Source of the DNA: Variovorax sp037204085
GTDB taxonomy: Bacteria > Pseudomonadota > Gammaproteobacteria > Burkholderiales > Burkholderiaceae_C
Assembly: GCF_037204085.1 (NCBI RefSeq)
Contig: NZ_JBBCBW010000027.1
Span: 9,027 to 73,026, forward strand
Direction of reading: 5' to 3'
DNA: 64,000 bases
In this document: in pieces, positions 8,191 through 16,873 of the stretch
Layout: every line of letters starts with the position of its first letter
Position numbering within the stretch: position 1 is the stretch's first letter
Notes under the pieces: generated by a model
Database searches by the model: none
What the model saw: the letters and a program-made list of their open reading frames with translations, nothing else
What the model was told of the DNA's origin: nothing
Position numbers and translations under genes: made by a program

Positions 8191-8606
8191 GAGGAGGCTG
8201 CTTTCTTTTTCTTCACTGGGGCTTTCTTTGCTGGTGTTTTCTTGGCGGCCGTCTTGCCGGCGGTGGTCTTTTTCTGCTTTGGCGGCTGGCCCGAACGCAA
8301 GGCCGCTTCGTAGGCGCGGCGACCCCACAGCGCGGCTTCGTGTCGGTCTTCGAAGAGATCGGCAGGCGCCTGCCGGTACGACATCGGCATGGTCTTGCCG
8401 TTGCGCTCGTAGGTAAAGGGCGGCAGGTTCAGCTTGTCGAAATGTTCGGCGCTGTCGGCATCGGACTTCAGGTAGAGCGTGTCCTTCAGGACGATCGCGA
8501 TCATGCGTTGCTCGTGAAAGATGCCGTGGCCGCCGAACATGCGGCGAGTCTGGATGCGGCCGAAGCGCTCGAAAATCTCATGCAGGCTTTCTACGAATTC
8601 ACTCAT
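8187..8606 (-). CDS. TfoX N-terminal domain protein with a lysine-rich tail
   Basis: Residues 1-95 match the TfoX/Sxy N-terminal domain (RRMFGGHGIF, then LYLKSDADSAEHF and YERNGKTMPMSYRQ). Residues 108-139 are almost purely Lys, Ala, Thr and Pro (PAKKAPVKKKKAASS), resembling histone-H1-like tails of beta-proteobacteria. TfoX domains are linked to competence control, but the single-domain versions are mostly uncharacterised. The basic tail may bind nucleic acid; this is inference. Its stop overlaps the start of the exonuclease gene, and its own start lies 12 nt after the VOC gene. Confidence 0.82.
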   Translation of the reverse strand: MSEFVESLHEIFERFGRIQTRRMFGGHGIFHEQRMIAIVLKDTLYLKSDADSAEHFDKLNLPPFTYERNGKTMPMSYRQAPADLFEDRHEAALWGRRAYEAALRSGQPPKQKKTTAGKTAAKKTPAKKAPVKKKKAASS

Positions 8607-8618
8607 CGCGCAAGCCGC

Positions 8619-9008
8619 TCATGACGTGATCTCGATCCGGTTGCCGTCCGGGTCGAGCACCACGCTTTCGTAGTAGCCATCGCCGGTGCGGCGCGGGCCA
8701 TCGAGCAGCGGGTAGCCGTCGGCCTTCAGGCGCTGCGTGAGCTCGTCCACCGCCGCATCGGAACCCACGCTGATGGCCAGGTGCGTCCAGCCCATGCGCT
8801 GCGCGCCGGGTTCGGCGGGCACGGGCGAAAGGGTGCTGGTGGTCATGGCTTCGATGCGGGCGCCATCACCCAGGCTCAGGAAGCAGGAGGCAAAACCCTT
8901 GGCCGGGTTGACATAGCCGGCGCCAGCCGTGGCGCCGAAGTAGTCGACGTAGAAGCGCTTGCAGCGTTCGAGATCGGTGGTCCAGAGAGCAATGTGATCG
9001 ATGCGCAT
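8619..9008 (-). CDS. VOC-family (glyoxalase/dioxygenase-fold) protein
   Basis: This 129-residue protein has the paired beta-alpha-beta-beta-beta modules of the vicinal oxygen chelate superfamily. Candidate metal ligands are the His in RIDHIALW, the His in GWTHLAISV and the Glu in GNRIEITS at the C-terminus. Family members include glyoxalase I, fosfomycin-type resistance proteins and extradiol dioxygenases; this one looks like a generic glyoxalase-like protein. The ATG at 9008 begins the domain exactly. It sits in a tight minus-strand block with a GNAT gene upstream and the TfoX gene downstream. Confidence 0.85.
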   Translation of the reverse strand: MRIDHIALWTTDLERCKRFYVDYFGATAGAGYVNPAKGFASCFLSLGDGARIEAMTTSTLSPVPAEPGAQRMGWTHLAISVGSDAAVDELTQRLKADGYPLLDGPRRTGDGYYESVVLDPDGNRIEITS

Positions 9009-9036
9009 GGAAAGACAAGACGAAGGAGAAGGACGC

Positions 9037-9540
9037 TCAGCCGATACGCCGCGGCTGCCGTGTCGTGCCCTGCGGAAACCAATGGTAGGCGACCCGTTCG
9101 CGTCCGCTGGTGGGATGCCGGTCGACCGCGCCGCGCACGAGGCCGTAGCGCTCGTAGAAGCGCTGCGCCGCGGTGTTGTTGATGGCGACGTGAAGCTTCC
9201 AGCCGAGCGGCATGCGCACGCTGGCTTCGTCGAGCAGCGCCTGCCCCAGGCCCTGGTTGCGCAGATGCGGTTCGACGAACAGCTGGGCCACGTATTCGCG
9301 CCGGGCAAGCAGCACCATGAAGGCAAGCACCTGGCCTTCGCGCTCGGCCAGCACCACGTCGGCCGGCGGTACGAATTCTGTTTGCACGCGCCGCAGCCAG
9401 TGCGTGATCGGCTCGATGACGGTGGCCCTGCGGTTGGCCGCTATCCAGGCCCGGCGCCAGATGCCGGCCAGCACCAGGCTCTCTTCGGGGGCGCCGTCGC
9501 GAGAGCGCAATTGGAACGCGGGAATCTGTGCTGCAGACAT
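9037..9540 (-). CDS. GNAT-family N-acetyltransferase
   Basis: The 167-residue protein has the acetyl-CoA binding motif A (LFVEPHLRNQGLGQALL) followed by the motif-B helix with AAQRFYERYGLVRG, diagnostic for GCN5-related acetyltransferases. The start at 9540 (MSAAQIPAF) is preferred, with an alternative ATG at 9549. The substrate cannot be predicted. It is 49 nt downstream of the S-formylglutathione hydrolase gene on the same strand. Confidence 0.85.
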   Translation of the reverse strand: MSAAQIPAFQLRSRDGAPEESLVLAGIWRRAWIAANRRATVIEPITHWLRRVQTEFVPPADVVLAEREGQVLAFMVLLARREYVAQLFVEPHLRNQGLGQALLDEASVRMPLGWKLHVAINNTAAQRFYERYGLVRGAVDRHPTSGRERVAYHWFPQGTTRQPRRIG

Positions 9541-9589
9541 GCGACTCATGATACGGCGCCCGTGTGCCGCGGTCGATACGAGTGGCCGA

Positions 9590-10465
9590 TCAGCCACGCA
9601 AGGTTTGAGCGTGGTGAGCGAGGTGGTCCGCCATGAAGGTCTGGATGAAGTAGTAGCCGTGGTCGTAGCCCGCGTGTCGGCGCAGCGTGAGCGGCTGGCC
9701 CGCGGCAAAGCAGGCGGCTTCGAGGGCTTCCGGATACAGCTGCTCGGCAAGGAATTTGTCGGCCAGTCCCTGGTCGATCAATATGCCCTGCGGATACGGC
9801 GCGGCGGTTTGCGATTTCATGAGCGCGCTGGCGTCGTGCGCAAGCCATTGCGCGCGGTCGCCACCGGGCTCTCCCAGGTAGCCGCTGAACGCCTTTTCGC
9901 CCCACGGGCACTGCGAGGGCGCGCAGATGGGCGCAAATGCCGACAGCGACTTGAAGCGCCCCGGATGCCGCATTGCGAGCGTGAGCGCGCCGTGGCCGCC
10001 CATCGAATGGCCGAAGATGCCAAGGCGCTGGTCGTCGACCGCGAAGTGCTTTGCCACGAAGGGCAGCAGTTCATGCACGATCCAGCTTTCCATGCGCCAG
10101 TGGGCGGACCACGGGGCCTCGGTGGCGTCGAGGTAGAAGCCCGCGCCAATGCCGAAATCCCAGTTGGCGGTGGCGCCGGGAAGGCCTTCCACGGTGCTTC
10201 CGCGCGGGCTGGTGTCGGGCGCGATCAACGCCAAGCCCAGGCTGGCGGCCATGCGCTGCGCGCCGGCCTTCACAGCAAAGGTTTCTTCGTTGCAGGTCAG
10301 CCCTGCAAGGTAGAGCAGGGCCGGCACGCGTTCGTGGGCGGCTTGCGGCGGCAGGTAGACCGAGAAGCGCATCGGCAAGCCGATCTCGTGCGAGGCATGC
10401 TCGTGAAAGCTTTGCACGCCGCCGAAGACGTGGTGCTCGGAAAGGGTCTTGAAAATGTCGGTCAT
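9590..10465 (-). CDS. fghA: S-formylglutathione hydrolase
   Basis: The 291-residue enzyme has the esterase-D-type nucleophile elbow GHSMGGHG with Ser154, and the family segments LAGLTCNEETF (residues 53-63), DTSPRG and HPGRFKS. The catalytic His lies in YDHGYYFI near the C-terminus. It hydrolyses S-formylglutathione to formate and glutathione, the second step of glutathione-dependent formaldehyde oxidation. Its ATG overlaps the stop of the upstream epoxide-hydrolase-like gene (ATGA). The formaldehyde dehydrogenase gene is one gene further upstream. Confidence 0.95.
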   Translation of the reverse strand: MTDIFKTLSEHHVFGGVQSFHEHASHEIGLPMRFSVYLPPQAAHERVPALLYLAGLTCNEETFAVKAGAQRMAASLGLALIAPDTSPRGSTVEGLPGATANWDFGIGAGFYLDATEAPWSAHWRMESWIVHELLPFVAKHFAVDDQRLGIFGHSMGGHGALTLAMRHPGRFKSLSAFAPICAPSQCPWGEKAFSGYLGEPGGDRAQWLAHDASALMKSQTAAPYPQGILIDQGLADKFLAEQLYPEALEAACFAAGQPLTLRRHAGYDHGYYFIQTFMADHLAHHAQTLRG

Positions 10466-11388
10466 CGGGAGTTGTTGTTGGGCACTAGCGCGGGCACGAG
10501 TTCGAGCACGGCGTCGGCAAAGATGCGCGGCGCCTCTTGCGGCATGTTGTGGCCCACGCCGGGCACCAGCCGGTGCGAGCGCGGTCCGCTGAAGCGGTGC
10601 GCGTGAGCAGAGGCTTCGGCGGGCGGACGAACGCCATCGTCCAGGCCGTCGAAGGTGATGGTGGGTACCGATATCGCAGGCTGCGCGGCCAGGCGGCGTT
10701 CGATGTCGGCGTAGGCCGGGTCGCCCGCCACCAGCCCGAAGCGGTGTCGGTATGAATGAATCACCACGTCGACGAAGTCAGGGTGGTCGAACGCCGCCGC
10801 GCTGCGCTCGAAGGTGGCGTCGCCGAACTTCCACGTCGGCGACCAGAGCTGCCACAGCAGGCGGGTGAGCGCCTTGCGGTCCTTCGCCAGCCCGGCGCGG
10901 CCGCGCTCGCTGTGAAAGTAGTACTGGTACCAGAGGCTGTGCTCGTTCGCGGGCGTGTCGGGCTCCATCGCCTTGGCGATGTCCTGGATGTTATAGCTGT
11001 TGAACGAGACCAGCCCCGCGCAGCGCTCGGGCCAGAGTGCCGCCACCACGCACGCGGCGCGGCCGCCCCAGTCGTAGCCGGCAAGCACCGCGCGCTGGAT
11101 ACCGAGTGCGTCGAGCAGCGCAAGCAGGTCGGCCCCTAGCGCCGCCTGTTCGCCGGAGCGCGGCGTGGCATCGCTCAGGAAGCGCGTGCCGCCGTAGCCG
11201 CGCAGATACGGAACGATGACGCGGCAACCCTTGTCGGCGAGCATCGGCGCCACTTCGGCGTAGGTATAAATGTCGTACGGAAAGCCGTGCATCAGCAGCA
11301 CGGGCGGGCCGTCGGCAGGCCCGGCCTCGTAGCAGGCGATTTCGAGAACGCCCGCCTCGATTTTGCGCAAGGGCTCCATGCGGTTCAT
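10462..11388 (-). CDS. Alpha/beta hydrolase resembling epoxide hydrolases
   Basis: The 308-residue protein has HGFP at residues 34-37 and the nucleophile motif AGYDWGGRA, in which Asp106 replaces the usual Ser. That aspartate, with the late GVGHNMP histidine, is typical of epoxide hydrolases and haloacid/haloalkane dehalogenase relatives. It is inserted between the formaldehyde dehydrogenase gene (22 nt upstream) and fghA (4-nt overlap). The tight coupling suggests co-expression with formaldehyde oxidation, though no direct role there is known. The ATG at 11388 has a GGAGGAG box upstream; 11379 is an alternative. Confidence 0.85.
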   Translation of the reverse strand: MNRMEPLRKIEAGVLEIACYEAGPADGPPVLLMHGFPYDIYTYAEVAPMLADKGCRVIVPYLRGYGGTRFLSDATPRSGEQAALGADLLALLDALGIQRAVLAGYDWGGRAACVVAALWPERCAGLVSFNSYNIQDIAKAMEPDTPANEHSLWYQYYFHSERGRAGLAKDRKALTRLLWQLWSPTWKFGDATFERSAAAFDHPDFVDVVIHSYRHRFGLVAGDPAYADIERRLAAQPAISVPTITFDGLDDGVRPPAEASAHAHRFSGPRSHRLVPGVGHNMPQEAPRIFADAVLELVPALVPNNNSR

Positions 11389-11410
11389 GGCGGGCGTTCT
11401 CCTCCAGAGG

Positions 11411-12517
<1,107 letters not shown>

Positions 12518-12566
12518 GGCTTGAGGGCAAAAAGGAGAAGAGGGACAAGGATACCCAGACCGGCGC

Positions 12567-13205
12567 TCAGGCCGGGCCGGCAGCAAAGATACCCGACATT
12601 CCGATGAAGCCGGGCAGATGGCGAAAGTCCCACACCCAGCTTCGCAGCGCGGGGTATTCGTCCAGGGGAATGCCGCCTTCGCCGGCCAGCGCCACATAGG
12701 GAAAGCAGGCCAGGTCGGCCACCGTGGCGTGTTGCCCGACCAGCCATTGCCGGCCTTCGCAGGCGCGTTCGGCCAGGTGGTCGTCGAGTAAACGAAAGGC
12801 CGCATGCGCGCCGCGCCGGCAGGCGTCGATGTCGAGATTTTCGTAGCCGAATGCATCGTGCAGCCGGGCCGCCGACGCGGTGCGGGTGATTTCGTCGGCG
12901 GTGGTGAACCACATCGCAACCTGGCCGCGCAGCTGCGGCTCGGCCGGATACCAGCGGCCCTGCGGGTCGTATTTGCTCGCAAGATAGACGAGGATGGCTT
13001 GGGCGTCGCGCAGCACGAAGCCGTTGTCGTCGATCACCGGGATCTGCCCGAGCGGATTGACCTGCGCCAGAAACGCAGCCGACTTGTGCTCGCGGCCGGG
13101 GTGAAAGTCGACCGGCACGCTCTGGTAGTTGACGCCCAGCCAGGCCAGCATTTGCCGCACCTTGAAGCAGTTGCCAGAAAGGGCGTAGTCGTAGAGCTTG
13201 ATCAT
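12567..13205 (-). CDS. Glutathione S-transferase family protein, possible oxygenase partner
   Basis: The 212-residue protein has the GST N-terminal thioredoxin fold (MIKLYDYALSGNCFKVRQML, with the cis-Pro region QIPVIDD and DAQAILVYL) and an all-helical C-terminal domain (GQHATVADLACFPYVAL). Its ATG overlaps the TGA of the Rieske-less oxygenase gene, so the two are translationally coupled. In caffeine-degrading Pseudomonas, NdmE is a GST homologue needed by the Rieske-less oxygenase NdmC; this gene could play the same part. A general glutathione transferase in formaldehyde metabolism is the alternative. Confidence 0.85.
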   Translation of the reverse strand: MIKLYDYALSGNCFKVRQMLAWLGVNYQSVPVDFHPGREHKSAAFLAQVNPLGQIPVIDDNGFVLRDAQAILVYLASKYDPQGRWYPAEPQLRGQVAMWFTTADEITRTASAARLHDAFGYENLDIDACRRGAHAAFRLLDDHLAERACEGRQWLVGQHATVADLACFPYVALAGEGGIPLDEYPALRSWVWDFRHLPGFIGMSGIFAAGPA

Positions 13206-14071
13206 GCGGCTTGCCTCACGCCGAAGCGCATGCCGCGCTCGCGCAGCCAGCGCCGGTAGGTGACGGAGGTCGTGTCGCCGCGCGTCGGTGTTTCAGCGCG
13301 GCCTTCGAGCGGCATGCGCTTGAAGGCGTGGTTCTCGAGAATCGGCTTGTCCTGCCCGAAGATCGTTTGCTGGAACGCGATGAGCTCGGCGTCCGTCGAG
13401 GTGTCGTCGTAGCAGGCGAGCAGCGTATGGGCGATCACGCGCTCGTCGTCGATCGGCTGCAGGAACAACGCGATGGCATCGAGCTCGCCGGCGCGATGGC
13501 TCGATTTGTAGAGCATGGCCGTGAGCGGCTGCATGACGCGGTATTTGTACGTTACCTCGGCGCCGCTGTCGTGGGCGGCCGAGGCGCGGGGTTGCCAGAA
13601 GCGGCAATCGGTGGCCCAGATTTCCTGGGTGGCCGGGTCGACTTGCACCTGGTACTTTGCCACTTCGGTGTGCGGCACCTTGCCCAGGAAACCGGCGTGC
13701 ACGAAGGGGAAGTGCGCCATGTCCAGGAAGTTCTCGATCACGCGCAGCCCCGATACGGCCACGCCGATGCTGCCGCAGTCGACCATGCGGCGCCCAGCTT
13801 CGCCATATTCAGGAAAGTCGAACAGGGGCCGCGTCGGCTTGCCGCTCGGGCAGACCCAGAGGTAGCCGTAGCGCGACTGGATGGCCAGCGTTTGGGTGCC
13901 GGTGCCGAGCCGGCACTGCGGCGCACTGGCTGCATCGCTCCACATGTGCAGTGTTTCGCCGAGCAGGCGAGTGGTGCGGGGCTGTGCATCGGAGCTGCCA
14001 GCGAGCGCAGCCGAAGGGCCGACGACCAGCCAGTCGTCGAGCATGTTGGGGTCGTCTGTGATTAAGGGCAT
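13202..14071 (-). CDS. Rieske-less catalytic subunit of a Rieske-type oxygenase (NdmC-like)
   Basis: This 289-residue protein has the mononuclear-iron signature N-x2-D-x2-H-x4-H at Asn114, Asp117, His120 and His125 (ENFLDMAHFPFVH). A likely third ligand is Asp241 in IFGQDKPILEN. The N-terminal part keeps the outline of a Rieske fold (MLDDWLVVG, GYLWVCPSG), but the C-x-H and C-x2-H cluster ligands are absent. It therefore cannot hold a [2Fe-2S] centre. The start at 14071 is 8 nt after the stop of a gene that does carry the Rieske ligands. Its stop overlaps the GST start. Demethylation of an N- or O-methyl compound is the likely class of reaction. Confidence 0.8.
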   Translation of the reverse strand: MPLITDDPNMLDDWLVVGPSAALAGSSDAQPRTTRLLGETLHMWSDAASAPQCRLGTGTQTLAIQSRYGYLWVCPSGKPTRPLFDFPEYGEAGRRMVDCGSIGVAVSGLRVIENFLDMAHFPFVHAGFLGKVPHTEVAKYQVQVDPATQEIWATDCRFWQPRASAAHDSGAEVTYKYRVMQPLTAMLYKSSHRAGELDAIALFLQPIDDERVIAHTLLACYDDTSTDAELIAFQQTIFGQDKPILENHAFKRMPLEGRAETPTRGDTTSVTYRRWLRERGMRFGVRQAA

Positions 14072-14079
14072 GGTTCTCT

Positions 14080-14784
14080 TCAGGCTGCCTTCTGCGGCCG
14101 GCGACTTTCTTCTTCTTCTTCTTCTTCGATCTGGCTGCGCAGGCTGCGTGCGGCGATGTGCAGTGTCTTCATGGCGGCGGTGTCGGGCGCAGCATCTGTC
14201 CAGAGGTGAATGAAGGCCAGCTGTGGTTGCGCATCGAGTACCACGGCCACTGTGCTGGACTGGCCGAGCGGACCGCGCCATGCCGCCGCTGTCGTACTTG
14301 CCCTGAAGCCGCGCCGGGCGAGTGCATCGCGCACACCCGCCGCGTCGGAGCGCACGGCGAGCGTGCGGCAGAACGACCAACCGGCAGGCACGATGTCGCC
14401 CGTCGGCGGGGCCTTCGCGGTCTCGCGAGCAAGGTTCACCCACAGCATGCCTGCCGCGTCGGCGGCGCTGAACACCCTCGCGCACAGGTTGCTTGGCGGC
14501 GGCATATCGGGATGCGCGGGGATGCGCGTGCACTGCCCGCTTCCGGCGGCGTATTGCCAGCCGTGGTACGCACAGGAGAGGCGGTTTTCCACCACCTGGC
14601 CGAGCGTGAAGCGCACGCTGCGGTGAGGGCAGCGGTTCTCCCATGCCTGCGGTGCACCGTCGGCCGAACGCCAGAGCGCCAGCTCTTGCCCGAGCGCAAA
14701 GCCCGCGACGATGTTGGCGCTGGGGCGCACATCGGCCGAACGGGCGACCGGGTGCCAGGCTGAAATGCTGTCTGCGCTCATCAT
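14080..14784 (-). CDS. Rieske [2Fe-2S] protein, electron donor for the adjacent oxygenase
   Basis: The protein (234 residues from 14784, or 233 from 14781) has a complete Rieske motif: Cys51-x-His53 (CPHRSV) and Cys70-x2-His73 (CAYHGW), counted from the second Met. After residue 100 there is no N-x2-D-x2-H-x4-H mononuclear-iron site and no flavin or reductase domain. It could pass electrons to the Rieske-less oxygenase encoded 8 nt downstream, so the two would together rebuild one oxygenase. The C-terminus carries seven consecutive Glu residues encoded by a GAA repeat. No reductase gene is next to it; a VanB-type reductase lies near 62 kb. Confidence 0.78.
   Translation of the reverse strand: MMSADSISAWHPVARSADVRPSANIVAGFALGQELALWRSADGAPQAWENRCPHRSVRFTLGQVVENRLSCAYHGWQYAAGSGQCTRIPAHPDMPPPSNLCARVFSAADAAGMLWVNLARETAKAPPTGDIVPAGWSFCRTLAVRSDAAGVRDALARRGFRASTTAAAWRGPLGQSSTVAVVLDAQPQLAFIHLWTDAAPDTAAMKTLHIAARSLRSQIEEEEEEESRRPQKAA
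14107..14127 (-). repeat. (GAA)7 trinucleotide repeat
   Basis: Seven tandem TTC units on the plus strand encode a run of seven Glu residues near the C-terminus of the Rieske protein. Because the unit is a triplet, slippage would change the acidic tract length without a frameshift. Confidence 0.9.
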
Positions 14785-14859
14785 GATGCGCGCTACCTTA
14801 GCGCAAGTCCTGGGCGGGGCGCGCACTCATAATGGCGGCATCGCCAGACGCCACTCATC

Positions 14860-15300
14860 ATGAAGAAAATACTCGTCCTCAACGGCCCCAACCTCAACCT
14901 GCTTGGCACGCGCGAGCCCGAGCAATACGGACGCGACACGCTGGCCGACGTCGAACGACTGTGCAAGGAGGCGGGCGCCGCGCACGGCGTGGAAATCGAG
15001 TGCCGCCAGTCGAACCACGAGGGCGTGCTGATCGACTGGATCCATGAGGCCGGCCGCGAGGTGGCCGCGGGCAACATGCTAGGCGTGGTGATGAACCCCG
15101 GCGCCTACACCCACACGTCGATTGCGCTGCACGACGCCATCAAGGGCGCGAGCGTGCCGTTGATCGAACTGCACATCTCGAACGTGCACGCGCGCGAGGA
15201 GTTTCGCCACCGCTCGTACATTTCGCCGGCGGCGCGCGGCATCATCGTCGGCCTGGGCGTAAAGGGCTACGCACTGGCCATTGCGGCCCTGGTGCCCTGA
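14860..15300 (+). CDS. aroQ: Type II 3-dehydroquinate dehydratase
   Basis: The 146-residue protein has the type II signature LNGPNLNLLGTREP with Arg18, catalytic Tyr23 (EQYGRDT), the QSNHEG segment and the ELHISNVHAREEFRH motif that binds substrate. It dehydrates 3-dehydroquinate to 3-dehydroshikimate in aromatic amino acid synthesis as a dodecameric enzyme. Length and motifs are standard. It is divergent from the Rieske gene, with about 75 nt between starts, and stands alone on the plus strand. Confidence 0.97.
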   Translation: MKKILVLNGPNLNLLGTREPEQYGRDTLADVERLCKEAGAAHGVEIECRQSNHEGVLIDWIHEAGREVAAGNMLGVVMNPGAYTHTSIALHDAIKGASVPLIELHISNVHAREEFRHRSYISPAARGIIVGLGVKGYALAIAALVP

Positions 15301-15319
15301 GCCGTTCAGGCCCTTCCGA

Positions 15320-16873
15320 TCAGTCGGCCTGCCTTGGAGCCGCGGCCTTCCAGCTGCGGCTGATGTGGCCCTGGGAGTCGACGCTCTCCAGGTGAACGTC
15401 GAAGCCCCACAGCCGGGCGACGTGCTTCAGCACTTCTTCCGCATCGTCGTGCAGCGGCAGGTTGTTGCGCTGCGTGTGGCGCAGCGTCAGGGCGCGGTCG
15501 CCGCGCATGTTGACGTTCCACACCTGGATGTCGGGCTCCCTGCTGCTGATGTCGTACTGGCGTGACAGCGATTCGCGCAGCGCGTGATAGCCGCTGTCGT
15601 CGTGAATGGCGGACACCTCGAGCTCGGGCTCGCTCTGGTGATCGCGGATCGCGAACAGCCTGAAATCACGCATCGTCTTCGGGCTCAGGAACTGGCCGAT
15701 GAAGCTCTCGTCCTTGAAGTTGCGCATTGCATAGTCGAGCGTCTTGACCCAGTCGGTGCCTGCAAAGTCCGGGAACCAGCGCTTGTCTTCCTCGTTCGGC
15801 TTTTCGCAGATGCGCCGCAGTTCGGTGAACATGGCAAAACCCAGCGCGTAGGGGTTGATGCCGCTGTAGGCGCGGTGCCCCACGGGCGGCTGGAAGATCA
15901 CACCCGTGTGCGAACTGAGCCATTCCATCATGAAACCGTCGGCGAGCTGGCCGCGGTCGTACATGGTGTTGAGCAGCGTGTAGTGCCAGAAGGTGGCCCA
16001 GCCTTCGTTCATGACCTGCGTCTGGCGCTGCGGATAGAAATACTGCGCGATCTTGCGCACGATGCGCACCACCTCGCGCTGCCAGGGTTCGAGGAGCGCC
16101 GCGTTCTTTTCGATGAAGTAGAGCAGGTTCTCCTGCGGCTCCGAAGGAAAGCGGCGGGACGAGTCGGATTCCGCGGCGTGTTCGCTCTTGCGCGGCAGGG
16201 TGCGCCACAGATCGTTCACCTGCTGCTGCATGTGGCGCTCGCGTTCAGCACGCTGCATGCCCTCTTGCGCGAGCGACCGCTTTTGTGGACGGCGATAGCG
16301 GTCCACGCCGTAGTTCATCAGCGCGTGGCAGGAGTCGAGCAGCTGTTCCACCGCATCGAGGCCATGGCGCTCTTCGCATTCGGCGATGTAGTGCCGCGCG
16401 TACACGAGGTAGTCGATGATCGACGACGCATCGGTCCACATCCGGAACAGGTAGTTGCCCTTGAAGAAGCTGTTGTGGCCGTACGCCGCATGCGCAATCA
16501 CCAGGGCCTGCATGGCCATGGTGTTTTCTTCCATCAGGTAGGCAATGCAGGGGTCGGAGTTGATGACGATCTCGTAGGCCAGCCCCATGTGGCCGCGGCG
16601 GTAGTTCTTTTCGGTGGCGATGAACTGTTTGCCGTACGACCAGTGGCGATAGATCATGGGCATGCCGACGCTGGCGTAGGCATCCATCATCTGCTCGGCG
16701 GTGATCACCTCGAGCTGGTTGGGGTACACGTCCAGTCCGAAGCCCTTGGCCGTTTTTGCGATTTCGGTGTGGTAGGTCTCGATGAGGTCGAAGGTCCAGT
16801 CCGACGGGCTGGGCAGGCGCTCCAGGCGACCGGTGGGGTTCATGCGCTCGAGGGGAGGGTGGTCGGAAGTCAT
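15320..16873 (-). CDS. SpoVR-family protein
   Basis: The 517-residue protein matches the SpoVR/YcgB family: YPNQLEVITAEQMMDAY, GMPMIYRHWSYGK, the NSDPCIAYLMEENT block and MNEGWATFWHY. SpoVR is needed for the spore cortex in Bacillus. In non-sporulating proteobacteria its role is unknown, but it travels with yeaH and prkA in a stress-linked operon, as here. The ATG at 16873 overlaps the TGA of yeaH (ATGA). Residues are well conserved and nothing looks broken. It is the last gene of the operon, converging with aroQ. Confidence 0.93.
   Translation of the reverse strand: MTSDHPPLERMNPTGRLERLPSPSDWTFDLIETYHTEIAKTAKGFGLDVYPNQLEVITAEQMMDAYASVGMPMIYRHWSYGKQFIATEKNYRRGHMGLAYEIVINSDPCIAYLMEENTMAMQALVIAHAAYGHNSFFKGNYLFRMWTDASSIIDYLVYARHYIAECEERHGLDAVEQLLDSCHALMNYGVDRYRRPQKRSLAQEGMQRAERERHMQQQVNDLWRTLPRKSEHAAESDSSRRFPSEPQENLLYFIEKNAALLEPWQREVVRIVRKIAQYFYPQRQTQVMNEGWATFWHYTLLNTMYDRGQLADGFMMEWLSSHTGVIFQPPVGHRAYSGINPYALGFAMFTELRRICEKPNEEDKRWFPDFAGTDWVKTLDYAMRNFKDESFIGQFLSPKTMRDFRLFAIRDHQSEPELEVSAIHDDSGYHALRESLSRQYDISSREPDIQVWNVNMRGDRALTLRHTQRNNLPLHDDAEEVLKHVARLWGFDVHLESVDSQGHISRSWKAAAPRQAD

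Noticed and set aside
14107..14127. Phase variation at the GAA repeat
   Set aside because: The unit is a triplet in frame, so slippage cannot switch the gene off; only tract length could vary.
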